The notes: a model not told the origin generated them from the letters alone. A stretch of DNA of 64,000 nucleotides from Gracilibacillus caseinilyticus (GCF_022919115.1 NZ_CP095072.1:4154001-4218000); one strand, 5' to 3'. Shown: positions 37,894 through 48,011, counted from the first letter of the stretch. Numbers and translations are program-made.

Positions 37894-39636
37894 TTAAAGT
37901 TTAAACTGTTTCACGGCTTCATTTAATTCTTCTGCAAGTAATGATAGATCTTTCGAATTAATTGAAACTTCTTCCATTGCACTGCTGGCTTGCTGAGCAG
38001 CTGCTGATGTCTCCTCGACTCCAGCAGCTGATTCTTCCGAAATGGATGCTATTTCTTCTACTGCGATATTAATCTCTTCACTGCTTGAAGTCATTTCAGC
38101 AAGATTCGTTGTTACGGTACGAATGTTTTCGACCATTTCACTAACCGCTAAATTGATTTGTTCAAAGGTTGCTCCCGTTTGTTTAATCTGATCAGAACCT
38201 GTTGTTACCTCTCTATAGCCTTCTTCTAAAGCATTGGTAACACTGGACGATTCCGTTTGAATTGTGTTCACGATCGTCGTAATATCGGTAACCGAATGGG
38301 CAACCTGTTCGGCCAATTTCCGAACTTCATCTGCTACTACTGCAAAACCTTTTCCGTGCTCACCTGCTCTTGCAGATTCAATTGCTGCGTTTAGTGCTAA
38401 TAAATTGGTTTGCTCTGCAATATCCTTGATTACAGCAACCAACTGAGAAATTTCTTTCGTTTGAACGTCGAGTCCTCTCACTTTTTCAACGGATGCTTGC
38501 ACAATCGAATGGACTCGATCCATCTGTTGAACAGACAATTCCATCATATGCTGCCCGTCTGTCGTCATCGTGAGAACACCAGCAGAGGATGATTCGATAT
38601 TCCTGCCATTTTCATTAGCACCCTGCACCTTTAAAGAAAAATCATTCATCTTGGCAGATACATTTCCCGCATGATTTGCCTGTGTTTCACTTCCTGAAGC
38701 CAATTCCTGCATCGTGGAAGCTATTTGTTCTGTCCCTGATTTGACTCCCCCAGCGGAATGAGATAAGACATCACTCTGTTGAGAAACGGTATCTGAAACG
38801 GTTACTACTTTCGAAACAATCTGTCGGAGGTTGTCTCCAAGCCTGTTCACACTTTGGGCAAGTTGACCAATTTCATCCTTGCCATCATAGGTAACTGTTG
38901 CTGCTCGTAAATCTCCCTCTGCAATTTGATTACTGAGGGAAATTACTTGTTGGATGCTTCGGGTGATATGACGATTCATAATGATAAACAAAACAACTCC
39001 AACAATAAATGCTACTGCAAATGATTTAATTAACGTAAACAACACTTCTTCTTTATCTTCGTTCACATTTTGAATAGCGGCTTCTTGCGTTTGATCGGCG
39101 ATTTTCTTCAATTTAGCAATATTTTCTACTGTGATAGATTGATAATAGCCTGCCTGATCGGCATAAATACGAGCATTATTATCCGATCCTTCATTATGGT
39201 AGTCAACAATTTTATGGAAGTTTTCAGAGATCAGGTCATCCATTTCAGAAATGGTGTTGAAAAGTTCTAGTTCTTCAGCCGTGTCCATCGATGATATCAG
39301 TGATTCTCTTAACTCCAGTGTCTGTGCATCAACTTCTGCAAAAGCATCCACGATTGACTTGTCCGGCTGATACATATATTCGTAGATTTTTTCCCCTTTT
39401 TCCCTGATCAATGCATCTAATTCTGTCACAGTTGCGACACGGTCACCCTCATCTCTCATCACATCCATATTACTATTTAACGTTTGCAACAACATCGAGA
39501 CATAGATAGTTGCTCCTAGAAAAAGTAGCAAGATGATCGTCTGAATCAGGCCATATTTCTTACCGATTTTCAGATTTTTCAATTGAAAACGGTGTGACTG
39601 TCTTTTTGTTTTAGTACTCACTTTCTTTTTCATCAT
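37894..39636 (-). CDS. Methyl-accepting chemotaxis protein 2
   Basis: 580 residues with the same domain order as receptor 1: TM1 (about 30-52), external helical sensor (52-190), TM2 (about 197-220), HAMP (about 220-275) and a signalling domain with the [20 protein letters not shown] hairpin. The sensor region differs clearly from receptor 1 ([20 protein letters not shown] here). The basic N-terminus [15 protein letters not shown] is also distinct. Tandem duplication followed by sensor divergence is the simplest reading. Confidence 0.93.
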   Translation of the reverse strand: MMKKKVSTKTKRQSHRFQLKNLKIGKKYGLIQTIILLLFLGATIYVSMLLQTLNSNMDVMRDEGDRVATVTELDALIREKGEKIYEYMYQPDKSIVDAFAEVDAQTLELRESLISSMDTAEELELFNTISEMDDLISENFHKIVDYHNEGSDNNARIYADQAGYYQSITVENIAKLKKIADQTQEAAIQNVNEDKEEVLFTLIKSFAVAFIVGVVLFIIMNRHITRSIQQVISLSNQIAEGDLRAATVTYDGKDEIGQLAQSVNRLGDNLRQIVSKVVTVSDTVSQQSDVLSHSAGGVKSGTEQIASTMQELASGSETQANHAGNVSAKMNDFSLKVQGANENGRNIESSSAGVLTMTTDGQHMMELSVQQMDRVHSIVQASVEKVRGLDVQTKEISQLVAVIKDIAEQTNLLALNAAIESARAGEHGKGFAVVADEVRKLAEQVAHSVTDITTIVNTIQTESSSVTNALEEGYREVTTGSDQIKQTGATFEQINLAVSEMVENIRTVTTNLAEMTSSSEEINIAVEEIASISEESAAGVEETSAAAQQASSAMEEVSINSKDLSLLAEELNEAVKQFKL

Positions 39637-39798
39637 TATCCCCCTAGATTACGATACGTCTTTATATATACAACTATATTATCACGTTCCCTTATGAATA
39701 GCATAGTAAAAAAGTCCTTTGTTTTTGATTATTTTCATGAAAGGATAAAATCGGATACAATAAGAGGTAGACAATTTTGTAAAGAAAGGATAATCACT

Positions 39799-40488
39799 AT
39801 GTTATTCCAATCAATCTCAGAAAACGCAATGCTAGTACAGTTCCCATTTTATGCGGGTCTCGCAGAACGATTAAATATGTATAAACATCTATTGGAAGCT
39901 GAGCGTTCTTTAGCGGTAAACGAAGTTGTATTAGGGTATTCTACCATGACGATCTATTTCAATCCTTTCGTGACAGGTCACAATCAGATGAAAAAAAACG
40001 TTCAATCAGTGATAGAAAACGCCACCTCTTGTTCTCCAACAGAAGGAAAACACCATCATATACCAGTCTGTTATGACCGCTCATTGGCACCTGATTTGGA
40101 TGACGTGTTAGCATACCATACCTTTTCATTGAAAGAATTAATTGCATTACATAGTGAACCTGAATATAAAGTAGCATTTTTAGGCTTTTCTCCTGGCTTT
40201 CCTTTCTTATCAGGGATGCAGGAGCAACTTGCAACACCTAGAAAAGAAAAGCCTAGGCTAAATGTCCCGGTAGGGTCAGTAGGAATTGCCGGTTTACAGA
40301 CAGGAATATACCCAAGTTCATCACCTGGAGGGTGGCAAATTATCGGACGAACTCCGATAAACCTTTTGCCTTTACAAACGGAGAAACCAACGCTTTTTGA
40401 AGCAGGTGATCGGCTTTCGTTCTATCCCATCACTCCGACAGAGTTCGAACAAATCATGAAAAAGGAGCAGCGCCCATATGTCGATTGA
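39799..40488 (+). CDS. pxpB: 5-oxoprolinase subunit PxpB (KipI family)
   Basis: 229 residues from ATG 39799 with AAAGGA upstream; an upstream in-frame ATG at 39694 adds a non-conserved extension. Family motifs are YDRSLAPDLDDV, LGFSPGFPFLSGM and PVGSVGIAGLQTGIYPSSSPGGWQIIG. PxpA, PxpB and PxpC together hydrolyse 5-oxoproline (pyroglutamate) to glutamate with ATP. B. subtilis KipI is also an inhibitor of the sporulation kinase KinA, but that second role cannot be assumed here. Overlaps pxpC by 11 bases. Confidence 0.92.
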   Translation: MLFQSISENAMLVQFPFYAGLAERLNMYKHLLEAERSLAVNEVVLGYSTMTIYFNPFVTGHNQMKKNVQSVIENATSCSPTEGKHHHIPVCYDRSLAPDLDDVLAYHTFSLKELIALHSEPEYKVAFLGFSPGFPFLSGMQEQLATPRKEKPRLNVPVGSVGIAGLQTGIYPSSSPGGWQIIGRTPINLLPLQTEKPTLFEAGDRLSFYPITPTEFEQIMKKEQRPYVD

Positions 40489-41440
40489 AATCATTGAACA
40501 AGGTCTACATACAACGATTCAAGATCAAGGCAGGTTTGGATTCCAGTCTTATGGCATTCCTGTTAGTGGAGCAATGGACGATTTTGCAGCAAAAATGGCT
40601 AATCTTTTACTAAATAATGAAGCAAATTTAGCTGTTTTGGAAATGGGCTATGTCGGCCCAACACTGACATTTCACCAAAACGCAATTATTGCGGTAACAG
40701 GAGCTGACATGTCTGCAAACATAAATGATCAATCATTACCCATGTGCCAGCCCGTTTCCATTCAAGCTGGTGATACCCTTCAATTCCGAACGGTCAAAAC
40801 AGGTGGATTCGCATATTTAGCAGTAAAAGAAGGATTTGATATTCCTGCAATATTAGGAAGCAGAAGCACCGTGGTACGAGCGAATATCGATGGTATATTG
40901 GGCAGAAAGCTTGCAGTAGGAGATGTGTTGCCTCTCTGCCAAGCACATCAATTACCATCGCCATTACATTGGGGACTTAGTTCAGCGTTGTTTGATTATA
41001 TCAAACAACCTAATAAGGTGATCCGATATTTAGAAGGAGCACAATCCGACTGGTTCGAATCCGATCAGCTCGAAACAAGGGATTGGGCTTTGTCTACCCA
41101 GTCCAATCGAATGGGATATCGATTGGAAGGTACACCGCTTGAACAAATCCATGAGAAACAGTTGTTAACAGAGGCTACCGCATATGGTTCGATCCAAGTT
41201 CCACCGAATGGTTTACCTATTATTTTAATGGCAGATGGTCAGCCAACAGGAGGATATCCGAAAATTGGTCAGGTAGTAAAGGTGGATTTAGGAAAAGTCA
41301 GCCAGATCAGGCCTGGTCAACCTTTCACTTTTCAAAAAATCACATTAGATGATGCAATATCCCTTTTGGCTAAAAGAGAGGTTGATTTGAAACGTATCCA
41401 AACGTTTACAATGGAAAAATGGGGAGAGATTTATAGATGA
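40478..41440 (+). CDS. pxpC: 5-oxoprolinase subunit PxpC (KipA family)
   Basis: 320 residues, biotin-dependent carboxylase-like (AHS2) domain. Diagnostic stretches are TTIQDQGRFGFQSYGIPVSG, AVTGADMSANINDQ, NRMGYRLEG and ILMADGQPTGGYPKIGQV. It forms the ATPase/hydrolase complex with PxpB. Its start is inside pxpB and its stop overlaps pxpA by four bases (ATGA), so all three are translated together. AAGGAG precedes the ATG. Confidence 0.93.
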   Translation: MSIEIIEQGLHTTIQDQGRFGFQSYGIPVSGAMDDFAAKMANLLLNNEANLAVLEMGYVGPTLTFHQNAIIAVTGADMSANINDQSLPMCQPVSIQAGDTLQFRTVKTGGFAYLAVKEGFDIPAILGSRSTVVRANIDGILGRKLAVGDVLPLCQAHQLPSPLHWGLSSALFDYIKQPNKVIRYLEGAQSDWFESDQLETRDWALSTQSNRMGYRLEGTPLEQIHEKQLLTEATAYGSIQVPPNGLPIILMADGQPTGGYPKIGQVVKVDLGKVSQIRPGQPFTFQKITLDDAISLLAKREVDLKRIQTFTMEKWGEIYR

Positions 41441-42168
41441 AGAAACTGTTACTAAATTGTGATTTAGGGGAAAGCTTCGGTGCCTATCAATTAGGTAACG
41501 ATAAGGCCATTATTCCACTTGTCGATGCTGTAAACATCGCTTGCGGCTTTCATGCCGGAGATCCTCATGTCATGGGAAAGACCGTCCGTTTAGCAAAAGA
41601 GCATCATGTTCAAATTGGCGCACATCCAGGTTTTCCAGATTTACAAGGGTTTGGTCGCAGAAAAATGCAAATCTCCCCGAAAAATGTATATGATCTGATT
41701 ATTTATCAAGTCGGTGCGCTAAAAGGCTTTACAGAAGCTAATCATGTTCACCTGCAACATGTTAAGCCTCACGGAGCGCTCTATAATCAGGCATGTCAAG
41801 ACAACGATTTAGCGATAGCCATTGCGCAAGCTGTATATGATTTGGACCCTTCCTTAACTCTAGTTGGTCTTTCCGGGAGCGCATTGATAAAAGCGGGGAG
41901 AGCGAAAGGATTAACCGTTGAAAATGAAGTATTCGCAGACCGCACCTATCAGGATGATGGCAGTTTAACACCTAGAACGTTACCAAATGCGGTGATAGAT
42001 GACACTGACAAGATGTTAAAACAAATGGAGACGATCATCCATAATGGTACGATACGAACGATTTCCGGAATAGTGAGACATATAGAAGCTGATACGGTTT
42101 GTGTGCATGGAGACAGCGATGAAGCATTGCAATTAATTCAGGCGATCCGGAAACTAGTAGTCAAATGA
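41437..42168 (+). CDS. pxpA: 5-oxoprolinase subunit PxpA (LamB/YcsF family)
   Basis: 243 residues. Motifs include LNCDLGESFGAY, NIACGFHAGDPHVM, IGAHPGFPDLQGFGRR, HVKPHGALYNQ and EVFADRTYQDDGSLTPR. This subunit opens or activates the 5-oxoproline ring in concert with PxpBC. In B. subtilis the operon also contains a transporter and regulators (ycsG, ycsI, kipR); none is present here. No terminator is seen before repeat R3. Confidence 0.94.
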   Translation: MKKLLLNCDLGESFGAYQLGNDKAIIPLVDAVNIACGFHAGDPHVMGKTVRLAKEHHVQIGAHPGFPDLQGFGRRKMQISPKNVYDLIIYQVGALKGFTEANHVHLQHVKPHGALYNQACQDNDLAIAIAQAVYDLDPSLTLVGLSGSALIKAGRAKGLTVENEVFADRTYQDDGSLTPRTLPNAVIDDTDKMLKQMETIIHNGTIRTISGIVRHIEADTVCVHGDSDEALQLIQAIRKLVVK

Positions 42169-42202
42169 CACTTTACTTCAATTTTTAACACTTCCTATAA
42201 GA

Positions 42203-42710
42203 TGGATTATGTAAAGTGGAACTGTGTCAAAGTGGTTATATTGATAGATTTCATCAGAGTAGCAAAGCTCCGGAATCCGGAATATACTCCGCGTCCTGTG
42301 GGGCACGGCTTCAGCTAAGCTACTACTTGAACTCCTTTCTTGCTGCCTTGTGCCGAGGAAGCCCGCTTCGAAGCGATACTTGTAGACACAGGCACAGACT
42401 AAGTGGATCATCAGCTCGCTCTGACGCATGCGGAGTCTCCTCATATTTCCTACGCTTAAGGGAAGTGCTACAACGTCTGAAACAGCTAATAGCAGTGGCA
42501 CTAGGCATTATGTTAAAATTCAAATGCTGTTATTGATGTGCGCTCAATATACTAGCTCTTACAAAAGTTGTAGAATCCACATCATAGCGCAGGCCAACCA
42601 CGTAGACTCCCGCGGGATTGTGCAGGACGCGAAGTGGTTGGCCAGAGCGGTATCCTAGCACATGAATCATTTTAAAATTACCATAATTCAGAAATTTACA
42701 CAATACGTAT
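42203..42710. repeat. Mosaic intergenic repeat, copy R3 (long form)
   Basis: About 505 bases. The left end is GGATTATGTAAAGTGG, and the right end has the diverged TTTACACAATAC. It contains the left arm of R2 (CTCCGCGTCCTGTGGGGCAC and AAGCTACTACTTGAAC), the GGCACAGACTAAGTGGATC block, the GGAGTCTCCTCATATTTCC and CACTAGGCATTAT module of R1/R4, and the GTAGACTCCCGCGGGA block, then the common right arm TGGTTGGCC...CATGAATCA. It is thus a mosaic of R2-type and R1/R4-type modules. Nothing else is seen between pxpA and the DUF624 gene apart from a terminator. Confidence 0.85.
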
Positions 42711-42774
42711 TATAAGCACCATTTTTTTCAATCTCAGTCATCATTCTCTTCTAACCATTCTCTTCCGCAAATAA

Positions 42775-42801
42775 AAAAGCTTCTCGCGTTGAGAAGCTTT
42801 T
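42775..42801 (-). terminator. Terminator of the DUF624 gene
   Basis: Perfect 11-bp stem AAAAGCTTCTC with a five-base loop; A-rich upstream on plus reads as a T tract on minus. It overlaps the stop codon. Confidence 0.88.
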
Positions 42802-43432
42802 AACGATAACGATATTTTAGTAAACATTGATCCAAGAAATCTTGTGGTAACTTCTTCACCGCTCGCTGCCATATGTTCATATGGATAAAGGCGAACAGAC
42901 TGATTAATGCCACTAAAGCTACTGGAATATATAGGCTGACCGCTGCAAAAACCACCGCAATGGAACCAACCAAAAGAATATCAGGCAATATGGTAAAAGT
43001 TGCGATCCAAGCATGCTTCCACAATTTTAAACCTTTCAAGTGTGAAGTCACAACAAGTGGCATAATGGAAAGCAGTGTAAAGAGAAAAATACTTACCGCA
43101 AACAACCAGACTGCTTGCATGAAAAGTTGATGGGAACCTGTTAATGCAGGTAGTATGCTGGCATTCAGTGCAAGGATAAACGTTATTCCTCCTACATATA
43201 ATCCCAAAAATAAAGTTCTTCGGAAATAATATTTAAACGAGTGAAAAAAAGTTTTCCAGATGCCAAGTTCGATCCCATTCTTAGACCATTCCAAGACCAC
43301 CGCATACATGGCAATTGTTGCGGGAATAACTGTGATAATCCCTAAAGAGAAGAAAAACCAGAACAGTTGTAAGGTAATGAATGCCGCAATGACGTTTAGT
43401 ACCCTAAAAAAGATTGGCTCTGATTGATTCAT
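42800..43432 (-). CDS. yesL: DUF624 membrane protein (YesL-like)
   Basis: 210 residues with five or six membrane helices. The start PIFFRVLNVIAAFITLQLFWFF and the pattern of helices are those of DUF624. YesL-type genes commonly sit beside carbohydrate ABC importers (yesL-O-P-Q in B. subtilis), and their function is unknown. Here the gene follows a LacI-type regulator at the end of the importer cluster, which fits that association. Confidence 0.82.
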   Translation of the reverse strand: MNQSEPIFFRVLNVIAAFITLQLFWFFFSLGIITVIPATIAMYAVVLEWSKNGIELGIWKTFFHSFKYYFRRTLFLGLYVGGITFILALNASILPALTGSHQLFMQAVWLFAVSIFLFTLLSIMPLVVTSHLKGLKLWKHAWIATFTILPDILLVGSIAVVFAAVSLYIPVALVALISLFAFIHMNIWQRAVKKLPQDFLDQCLLKYRYR

Positions 43433-43526
43433 CTCATCACCTACTTTTTCATTATTATTTTAGAATTAGATGTTACCATTATTGCCTTTTTCTAAAATAA
43501 TAAACCTGTCCATGCCATGAAAATTG

Positions 43527-44537
43527 TTACATTTCACTTGATCTTCGAATGATTAGTTCTGGATCCACATATACCGCTTTTTGCACAGTTCTTTCACTGA
43601 TCAGATCATGCAAAATATTTGCAGCAAGCCGGCCGATTTTCACTTGATCCTGCTTGACTGTGGCCAGTGCTGGATCACTATACCGACATGCTTCAATATC
43701 ATCACATCCAATTACTTTAATATCATTCGGAATGGAGAAACCTGCCTCCTTAATCGCTTTGATAACACCTAAAGCCATCATATCAGAGACCGCATAAACC
43801 GCATCAGGAATATGACCGGACTCGATGATTTCCTTCATCTTCTGGTAACCACTCTCTTCAAAATAATTACCATACTTAATCCACTCGTTACGGAGATCCA
43901 TGCCATAATCCTTCATTGACTGTTCAAATGCTTCTTTACGTACGTTTGAAATCACAGAATCTTCTTGTCCGCCGATAAAGGCTACCTTACGAATACCATT
44001 CAAATAAAAATACTCTACTACTTGCCTGGATATCTTTTCATTATCTGCCATCACATAGCTTGATCTCTCTCCGGATAATTCCAAATCAACAGCAACAGTA
44101 GGAATATCACTCTGGTCTAATTGATAAATGGCTTCCTCGATATGTTCCCCTGCAATAATCAGACATCCATCCAACTGATAATGCTTCGCTCTAGCTACAT
44201 AATCTTCTTTTCCAATGTTAAAAGACTGATTGGAAAAAACGAGAAGATCATAGCCAAGCTGCCCTACCGAATTTTTAAAGGCGTTAATGACCTGATTAAA
44301 AAAAGGATGGTTAAATTCTACATGTACTTCCCCTGCATAAATCAGACCAATCATATTCGATTTCTTTGTTGCTAGCGCTTTCGCTGAAAAGCTCGGTTGA
44401 TAACCGGTATCTTCAATAACCCGCTTTACTTTTTGTATTGTATTTGGACTAATGCTACCTGTTTGATTGATAACTTTTGATACAGTCCCTGGTGAAACCC
44501 CTGCCATTTTTGCTATTTCTCTTATAGTTAATTTCAT
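43527..44537 (-). CDS. LacI/GalR family repressor of the ABC importer cluster
   Basis: 336 residues. The N-terminal LacI HTH (LTIREIAKMAGVSPGTVSKVINQTG, about 2-26) is followed by a periplasmic-binding-protein-like effector domain (about 58-336) with VIGCDDIEACRYSDPALATVKQD. It lies 51 bases downstream of the second permease gene and is probably part of the same transcript. The palindrome GAAACCGGTTTC in the importer leader (47880-47891) is a plausible operator. The effector sugar is unknown. Confidence 0.9.
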   Translation of the reverse strand: MKLTIREIAKMAGVSPGTVSKVINQTGSISPNTIQKVKRVIEDTGYQPSFSAKALATKKSNMIGLIYAGEVHVEFNHPFFNQVINAFKNSVGQLGYDLLVFSNQSFNIGKEDYVARAKHYQLDGCLIIAGEHIEEAIYQLDQSDIPTVAVDLELSGERSSYVMADNEKISRQVVEYFYLNGIRKVAFIGGQEDSVISNVRKEAFEQSMKDYGMDLRNEWIKYGNYFEESGYQKMKEIIESGHIPDAVYAVSDMMALGVIKAIKEAGFSIPNDIKVIGCDDIEACRYSDPALATVKQDQVKIGRLAANILHDLISERTVQKAVYVDPELIIRRSSEM

Positions 44538-44588
44538 AGATACAATCCCTCTGTCATTTAATGTGCTAAATTTACCAATACTCTATTT

Positions 44589-45413
44589 TTAGCTTTTAAC
44601 AGCTCCTTCTGTCAAGCTAGAAATAAATAATTTGTTTAGTAATAAGAAAATAATAATTAACGGTACTGTTGCCCAGAATGTTCCTGACATAATCATACCA
44701 TTATCCCGTACGTAATTATCAATTAAACCTCTTAGAGCTACTTGAATGGTATATGAAGATTCTTCTCTCAACACGACTAACGGCCAGAGAAAATCATTCC
44801 AAATGTACATAAACCGGATGATCGCAAGTGTTGCAAATGCTGGAATGACAACAGGTACGGCAATATTCCAATACACTCGAAAATGAGAACAGCCATCAAT
44901 CTTAGCGGCATCAACAAGCTCATCCGGTACATTACTGCTAATGTACTGACGCATCCAAAAAATGCCGAATGCATCAATTAATCCTGGAAAAATGATTGCT
45001 TTCATGTCATTTAGCCAATCTAATTTGGTGATGATAATATATTGCGGAATCAAACCTAGTTGCGGTGGTATCATCATCGTAACTAAAATGGCGAAGAATA
45101 AAAAGTTTCGGCCCTTGAATCGTAATTTTGCAAATGCGTAACCGGCAAGGGAACATAAAAACAAAACACCTATTGTCGTAATGGTAGATACAAGTAATGA
45201 ATTCCACATCGCTCCAAAAAATTCAATCGTATTAATCACATTTTTAAAGTTAGTAACGAGCTCCGCACCAGGAATAAACGCGGGAGGTAAGCTGTTAATT
45301 GCGCTATTATGGTTGCTCGCCATTACAAACATCCAATAAAATGGAAAAATCGACAGAATCGCGGCAGCTGCTAAGATAAGATAAATAAACATTTTCGCAA
45401 ATGAAAGTTTCAA
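44589..45413 (-). CDS. Carbohydrate ABC transporter permease (MalG-type)
   Basis: 274 residues, six membrane helices. The EAA loop reads DAAKIDGCSHFRVYWNIAVPV (about 168-188), where the ATPase docks. The N-terminus is SFAKMFIYLILAAAAILSIFPFYW. It is the second permease of a CUT1 importer and starts 12 bases after the first. No ATPase gene is present, so a shared ATPase of the MsmX type is probably used. Confidence 0.93.
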   Translation of the reverse strand: MKLSFAKMFIYLILAAAAILSIFPFYWMFVMASNHNSAINSLPPAFIPGAELVTNFKNVINTIEFFGAMWNSLLVSTITTIGVLFLCSLAGYAFAKLRFKGRNFLFFAILVTMMIPPQLGLIPQYIIITKLDWLNDMKAIIFPGLIDAFGIFWMRQYISSNVPDELVDAAKIDGCSHFRVYWNIAVPVVIPAFATLAIIRFMYIWNDFLWPLVVLREESSYTIQVALRGLIDNYVRDNGMIMSGTFWATVPLIIIFLLLNKLFISSLTEGAVKS

Positions 45414-45425
45414 TTTTTTCTCCTC

Positions 45426-46364
45426 CTAACGCCCTATCCTGTTTGTAATGAAGACATTAATACTGGACAGCACTATGATAATGATAAATAGAATAATTGC
45501 CGTTGCCGATGCAGGACCAAAGGCAAGATTCGCAAAAGCCTCTCTGTATAAATACAACACCACCGTAATGCCTTCCTCACGGTAAGATCGTCCGATGTAA
45601 ATTAATGGCTCCGTAAACAACTGCAAGGCACCTATCGTCGAAGTGAACACTGTCAGTATGATAATAGGTCGAAGCATTGGGATAGTAATGAATTGAATCT
45701 TCTGCCTGACCGATGCACCATCGATCACCGATGCTTCATACAATTCTTTCGGGATTCCTTGAAGACCTGCCAAATATATAATCGTGTTATAGCCAACCCA
45801 ACGCCAAAATACCATAGTGGATATCGCTACTTTCACACCCCATTCTGAGGTTGACCAGCTCATCGGATCCATACCGAACCACCCTATGATGACGTTCATC
45901 AATCCAAATTCCTGACTGTTAAACATCACACCAAAAACAATAGCAACCGCTACAGTAGAGGTCACGTATGGCATAAAAATAGAAACTCGGAATAAGCCTT
46001 TCATCTTTATGATCGCGGAATTAAGTGCATATGCAAGCACGATCCCTACTATTATTTGTGGTAATGTTCCTAACACCCACATGATTAACGTATTACTAAG
46101 AGATTTCCAAAAAATCGGATCAGTCAAAATCCATTTAAAATTCTGTAAACCGACATACTCCATTTCACCGAGACCATTCCACTTATGAAAGCCTAGATAG
46201 AAACTGAAGAGAATCGGAAACAACCCAAATACAGCAAACAAAATAAAAAAAGGAGAAATATAAAGATAACCAGAGAATGCTTCTTTTCTTTCTTCATTCC
46301 AAAACTTTCGTCTTTTTTGCGTTTGTGACTTTATCTGCTCCAAGATTGTACGCTCCTCTCTCAC
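45426..46364 (-). CDS. Carbohydrate ABC transporter permease (MalF-type)
   Basis: 312 residues, six membrane helices after a charged cytoplasmic N-terminus. The EAA loop is YEASVIDGASVRQKIQFITIPM (about 206-227). It pairs with the MalG-type subunit downstream. An N-terminal run with TQKRRKFWNEERKEAF is cytoplasmic. It starts 73 bases after the binding-protein gene, in the standard CUT1 order binding protein, permease, permease. Confidence 0.93.
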   Translation of the reverse strand: MREERTILEQIKSQTQKRRKFWNEERKEAFSGYLYISPFFILFAVFGLFPILFSFYLGFHKWNGLGEMEYVGLQNFKWILTDPIFWKSLSNTLIMWVLGTLPQIIVGIVLAYALNSAIIKMKGLFRVSIFMPYVTSTVAVAIVFGVMFNSQEFGLMNVIIGWFGMDPMSWSTSEWGVKVAISTMVFWRWVGYNTIIYLAGLQGIPKELYEASVIDGASVRQKIQFITIPMLRPIIILTVFTSTIGALQLFTEPLIYIGRSYREEGITVVLYLYREAFANLAFGPASATAIILFIIIIVLSSINVFITNRIGR

Positions 46365-46437
46365 TTAGAGATCTTATTCTTCATAAACAGAGCTGGATTC
46401 AAGTGGTTAGCTATCCTCCAGCTGCTGTTTTCATTCC

Positions 46438-47751
46438 TTATTGCCGCTCTAATTGTGATTCGATTCGTTCTATCGCCGCATCCCACTCTTTCTGCGGGTC
46501 AGCACCTTCAACTGCAACGTTCGTGAGAGCAGTAACAATCTCTGCATTGGCAATCGAGTAATTAACTCCCATGTATACAGGTTGCACAGATTCTGCCGCT
46601 TCTGCGAAAATTTTGGCTGTTTCTGCACCACTGAAATATTCATCAGTTGTCGCTAGAAATTCTTCATCTTCATATACTTCTGGAGCAGATGGGAATAGTC
46701 CATTGTTATGGAATGATTTCAGCTGAATCTCAGGTGAAACCAGCCATTCAATAAAATCGTATGCTTCCTGTGGATGCTCTGACTCAGCCGGAATAGTTAA
46801 GAATGAACCGCCCCAGTTACCCGCACCTTCCGGAATTGTTGTTAATGACCATTTCCCACTAGATTCCGGTGCATTCCCTTTGACGTTAGCAATCATCCAA
46901 GCTGGAGCACCGATTAAAGTCGCATAGCTTCCTTCTTCCATCGCACTGCCCCATTCAGGTGTCCAAAGAGCGTTTTGGCCAATGAGTCCTTCTTGTATCA
47001 TTTTTGTGGTAAAGTCGTATGCTTCTTTTACTGTATCTTCCATAATTAATTCATCATCTTCGTTAAAGTATTGAGATTCCTGTTGATCACGAATGGCATT
47101 AAACATTAATTCAGGACTATCGCTAATTGGCTTGCCTGTTTTGTCTTTTATCGTTTTGGCTGCTTCATAATAGGCATCCCACGTATCGATCTCCGCTGCT
47201 AATTCTGCTGGATCTGTTGGTAATCCTGCTTCTTCCATTACATCTGTCCGGTAAAACATCGTTGTTGGTCCAATATCGGTAGGCAATCCTAATTGAAACG
47301 ATCCATCGACACTTTCTGCTTGCTGCCATTTCCAATCTAAATATTTATCTTTGATTTCTTCAGCACCATATTCATATAAATTATAAAAACGATCACTTGC
47401 CTCCATGAACTTGGCTACATTACTGACCTCTACCATGGAAATATCGGGCGCACCACTACCTGCAGATATCGACGTGAACAAGTTATTGTGTACATCTTCC
47501 ATTTCGCCTTCGTTAATATTGATTTTGATATTCGGATTTTCCTCCATGTATTCTTCTGCTAAAACATCGTAACCTGCACTTCCAAACACCCAAAAAGTCA
47601 ATTCTACTTGATCTTCTCCACCACTGGCATCTTCTTCATTACTGGTATTCCCTTCATCAGAGGAAGTTTCTCCACTGGTGTCATCGTCACTACAAGCTAC
47701 CAAAACCATAAATAATCCTAGTGTTAATAAAAGCATCCACCACTTTTTCAT
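46438..47751 (-). CDS. Carbohydrate ABC transporter substrate-binding lipoprotein
   Basis: 437 residues from ATG 47751; an in-frame start at 47766 adds only five residues. Signal peptide with lipobox LVAC, then a low-complexity acidic linker (Ser/Asp/Glu/Asn) that tethers the protein away from the membrane, then a family 1 extracellular solute-binding fold. The very acidic surface (many Asp/Glu) is in keeping with a salt-tolerant organism. The sugar is unknown; the adjacent lacZ suggests galactosides. Control signals upstream are listed separately. Confidence 0.93.
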   Translation of the reverse strand: MKKWWMLLLTLGLFMVLVACSDDDTSGETSSDEGNTSNEEDASGGEDQVELTFWVFGSAGYDVLAEEYMEENPNIKININEGEMEDVHNNLFTSISAGSGAPDISMVEVSNVAKFMEASDRFYNLYEYGAEEIKDKYLDWKWQQAESVDGSFQLGLPTDIGPTTMFYRTDVMEEAGLPTDPAELAAEIDTWDAYYEAAKTIKDKTGKPISDSPELMFNAIRDQQESQYFNEDDELIMEDTVKEAYDFTTKMIQEGLIGQNALWTPEWGSAMEEGSYATLIGAPAWMIANVKGNAPESSGKWSLTTIPEGAGNWGGSFLTIPAESEHPQEAYDFIEWLVSPEIQLKSFHNNGLFPSAPEVYEDEEFLATTDEYFSGAETAKIFAEAAESVQPVYMGVNYSIANAEIVTALTNVAVEGADPQKEWDAAIERIESQLERQ

Positions 47752-47879
47752 CCTACGAACCCCCATTTAAATTGTAATGTTCAGTTTTCACAACAATTCT
47801 GAAATGCTTTCTAAGATGAGTTAATACGTAGTAATACAAGGCTGGTTAAATTGATGAGTAGCACTATGAAGCAAAAGAG

Positions 47880-47975
47880 GAAACCGGTTTCTTATAAAAT
47901 AAAGAATTACATCGCCTGCAGTTAGATGTAATCGCTTTCTAACATGATTATATGCTCACACTTACAAAAAATCAA
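47880..47975 (-). promoter_or_regulatory. Promoter, cre and candidate LacI operator of the ABC importer operon
   Basis: On the minus strand TTGATT (47970-47975), 17 bases, TATAAT (47947-47952) is a good SigA promoter. A cre site on the plus strand, ATGTAATCGCTTTCT (47926-47940), matches WTGNAANCGNWNNCW at every position and covers the predicted start point, a position expected for CcpA repression. Downstream in the leader is the perfect palindrome GAAACCGGTTTC (47880-47891), with the central CG of LacI-type operators. This predicts dual control by CcpA and a LacI-type repressor. Confidence 0.75.
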
Positions 47976-48011
47976 TACTTTTCGTCAATGATGATTAAAT
48001 AAATTAACTTT

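Noticed and set aside
42216..42536. 106-codon frame in repeat R3
   Set aside because: Runs across several repeat modules, low-complexity Ser/Arg/Leu composition, no ribosome site.
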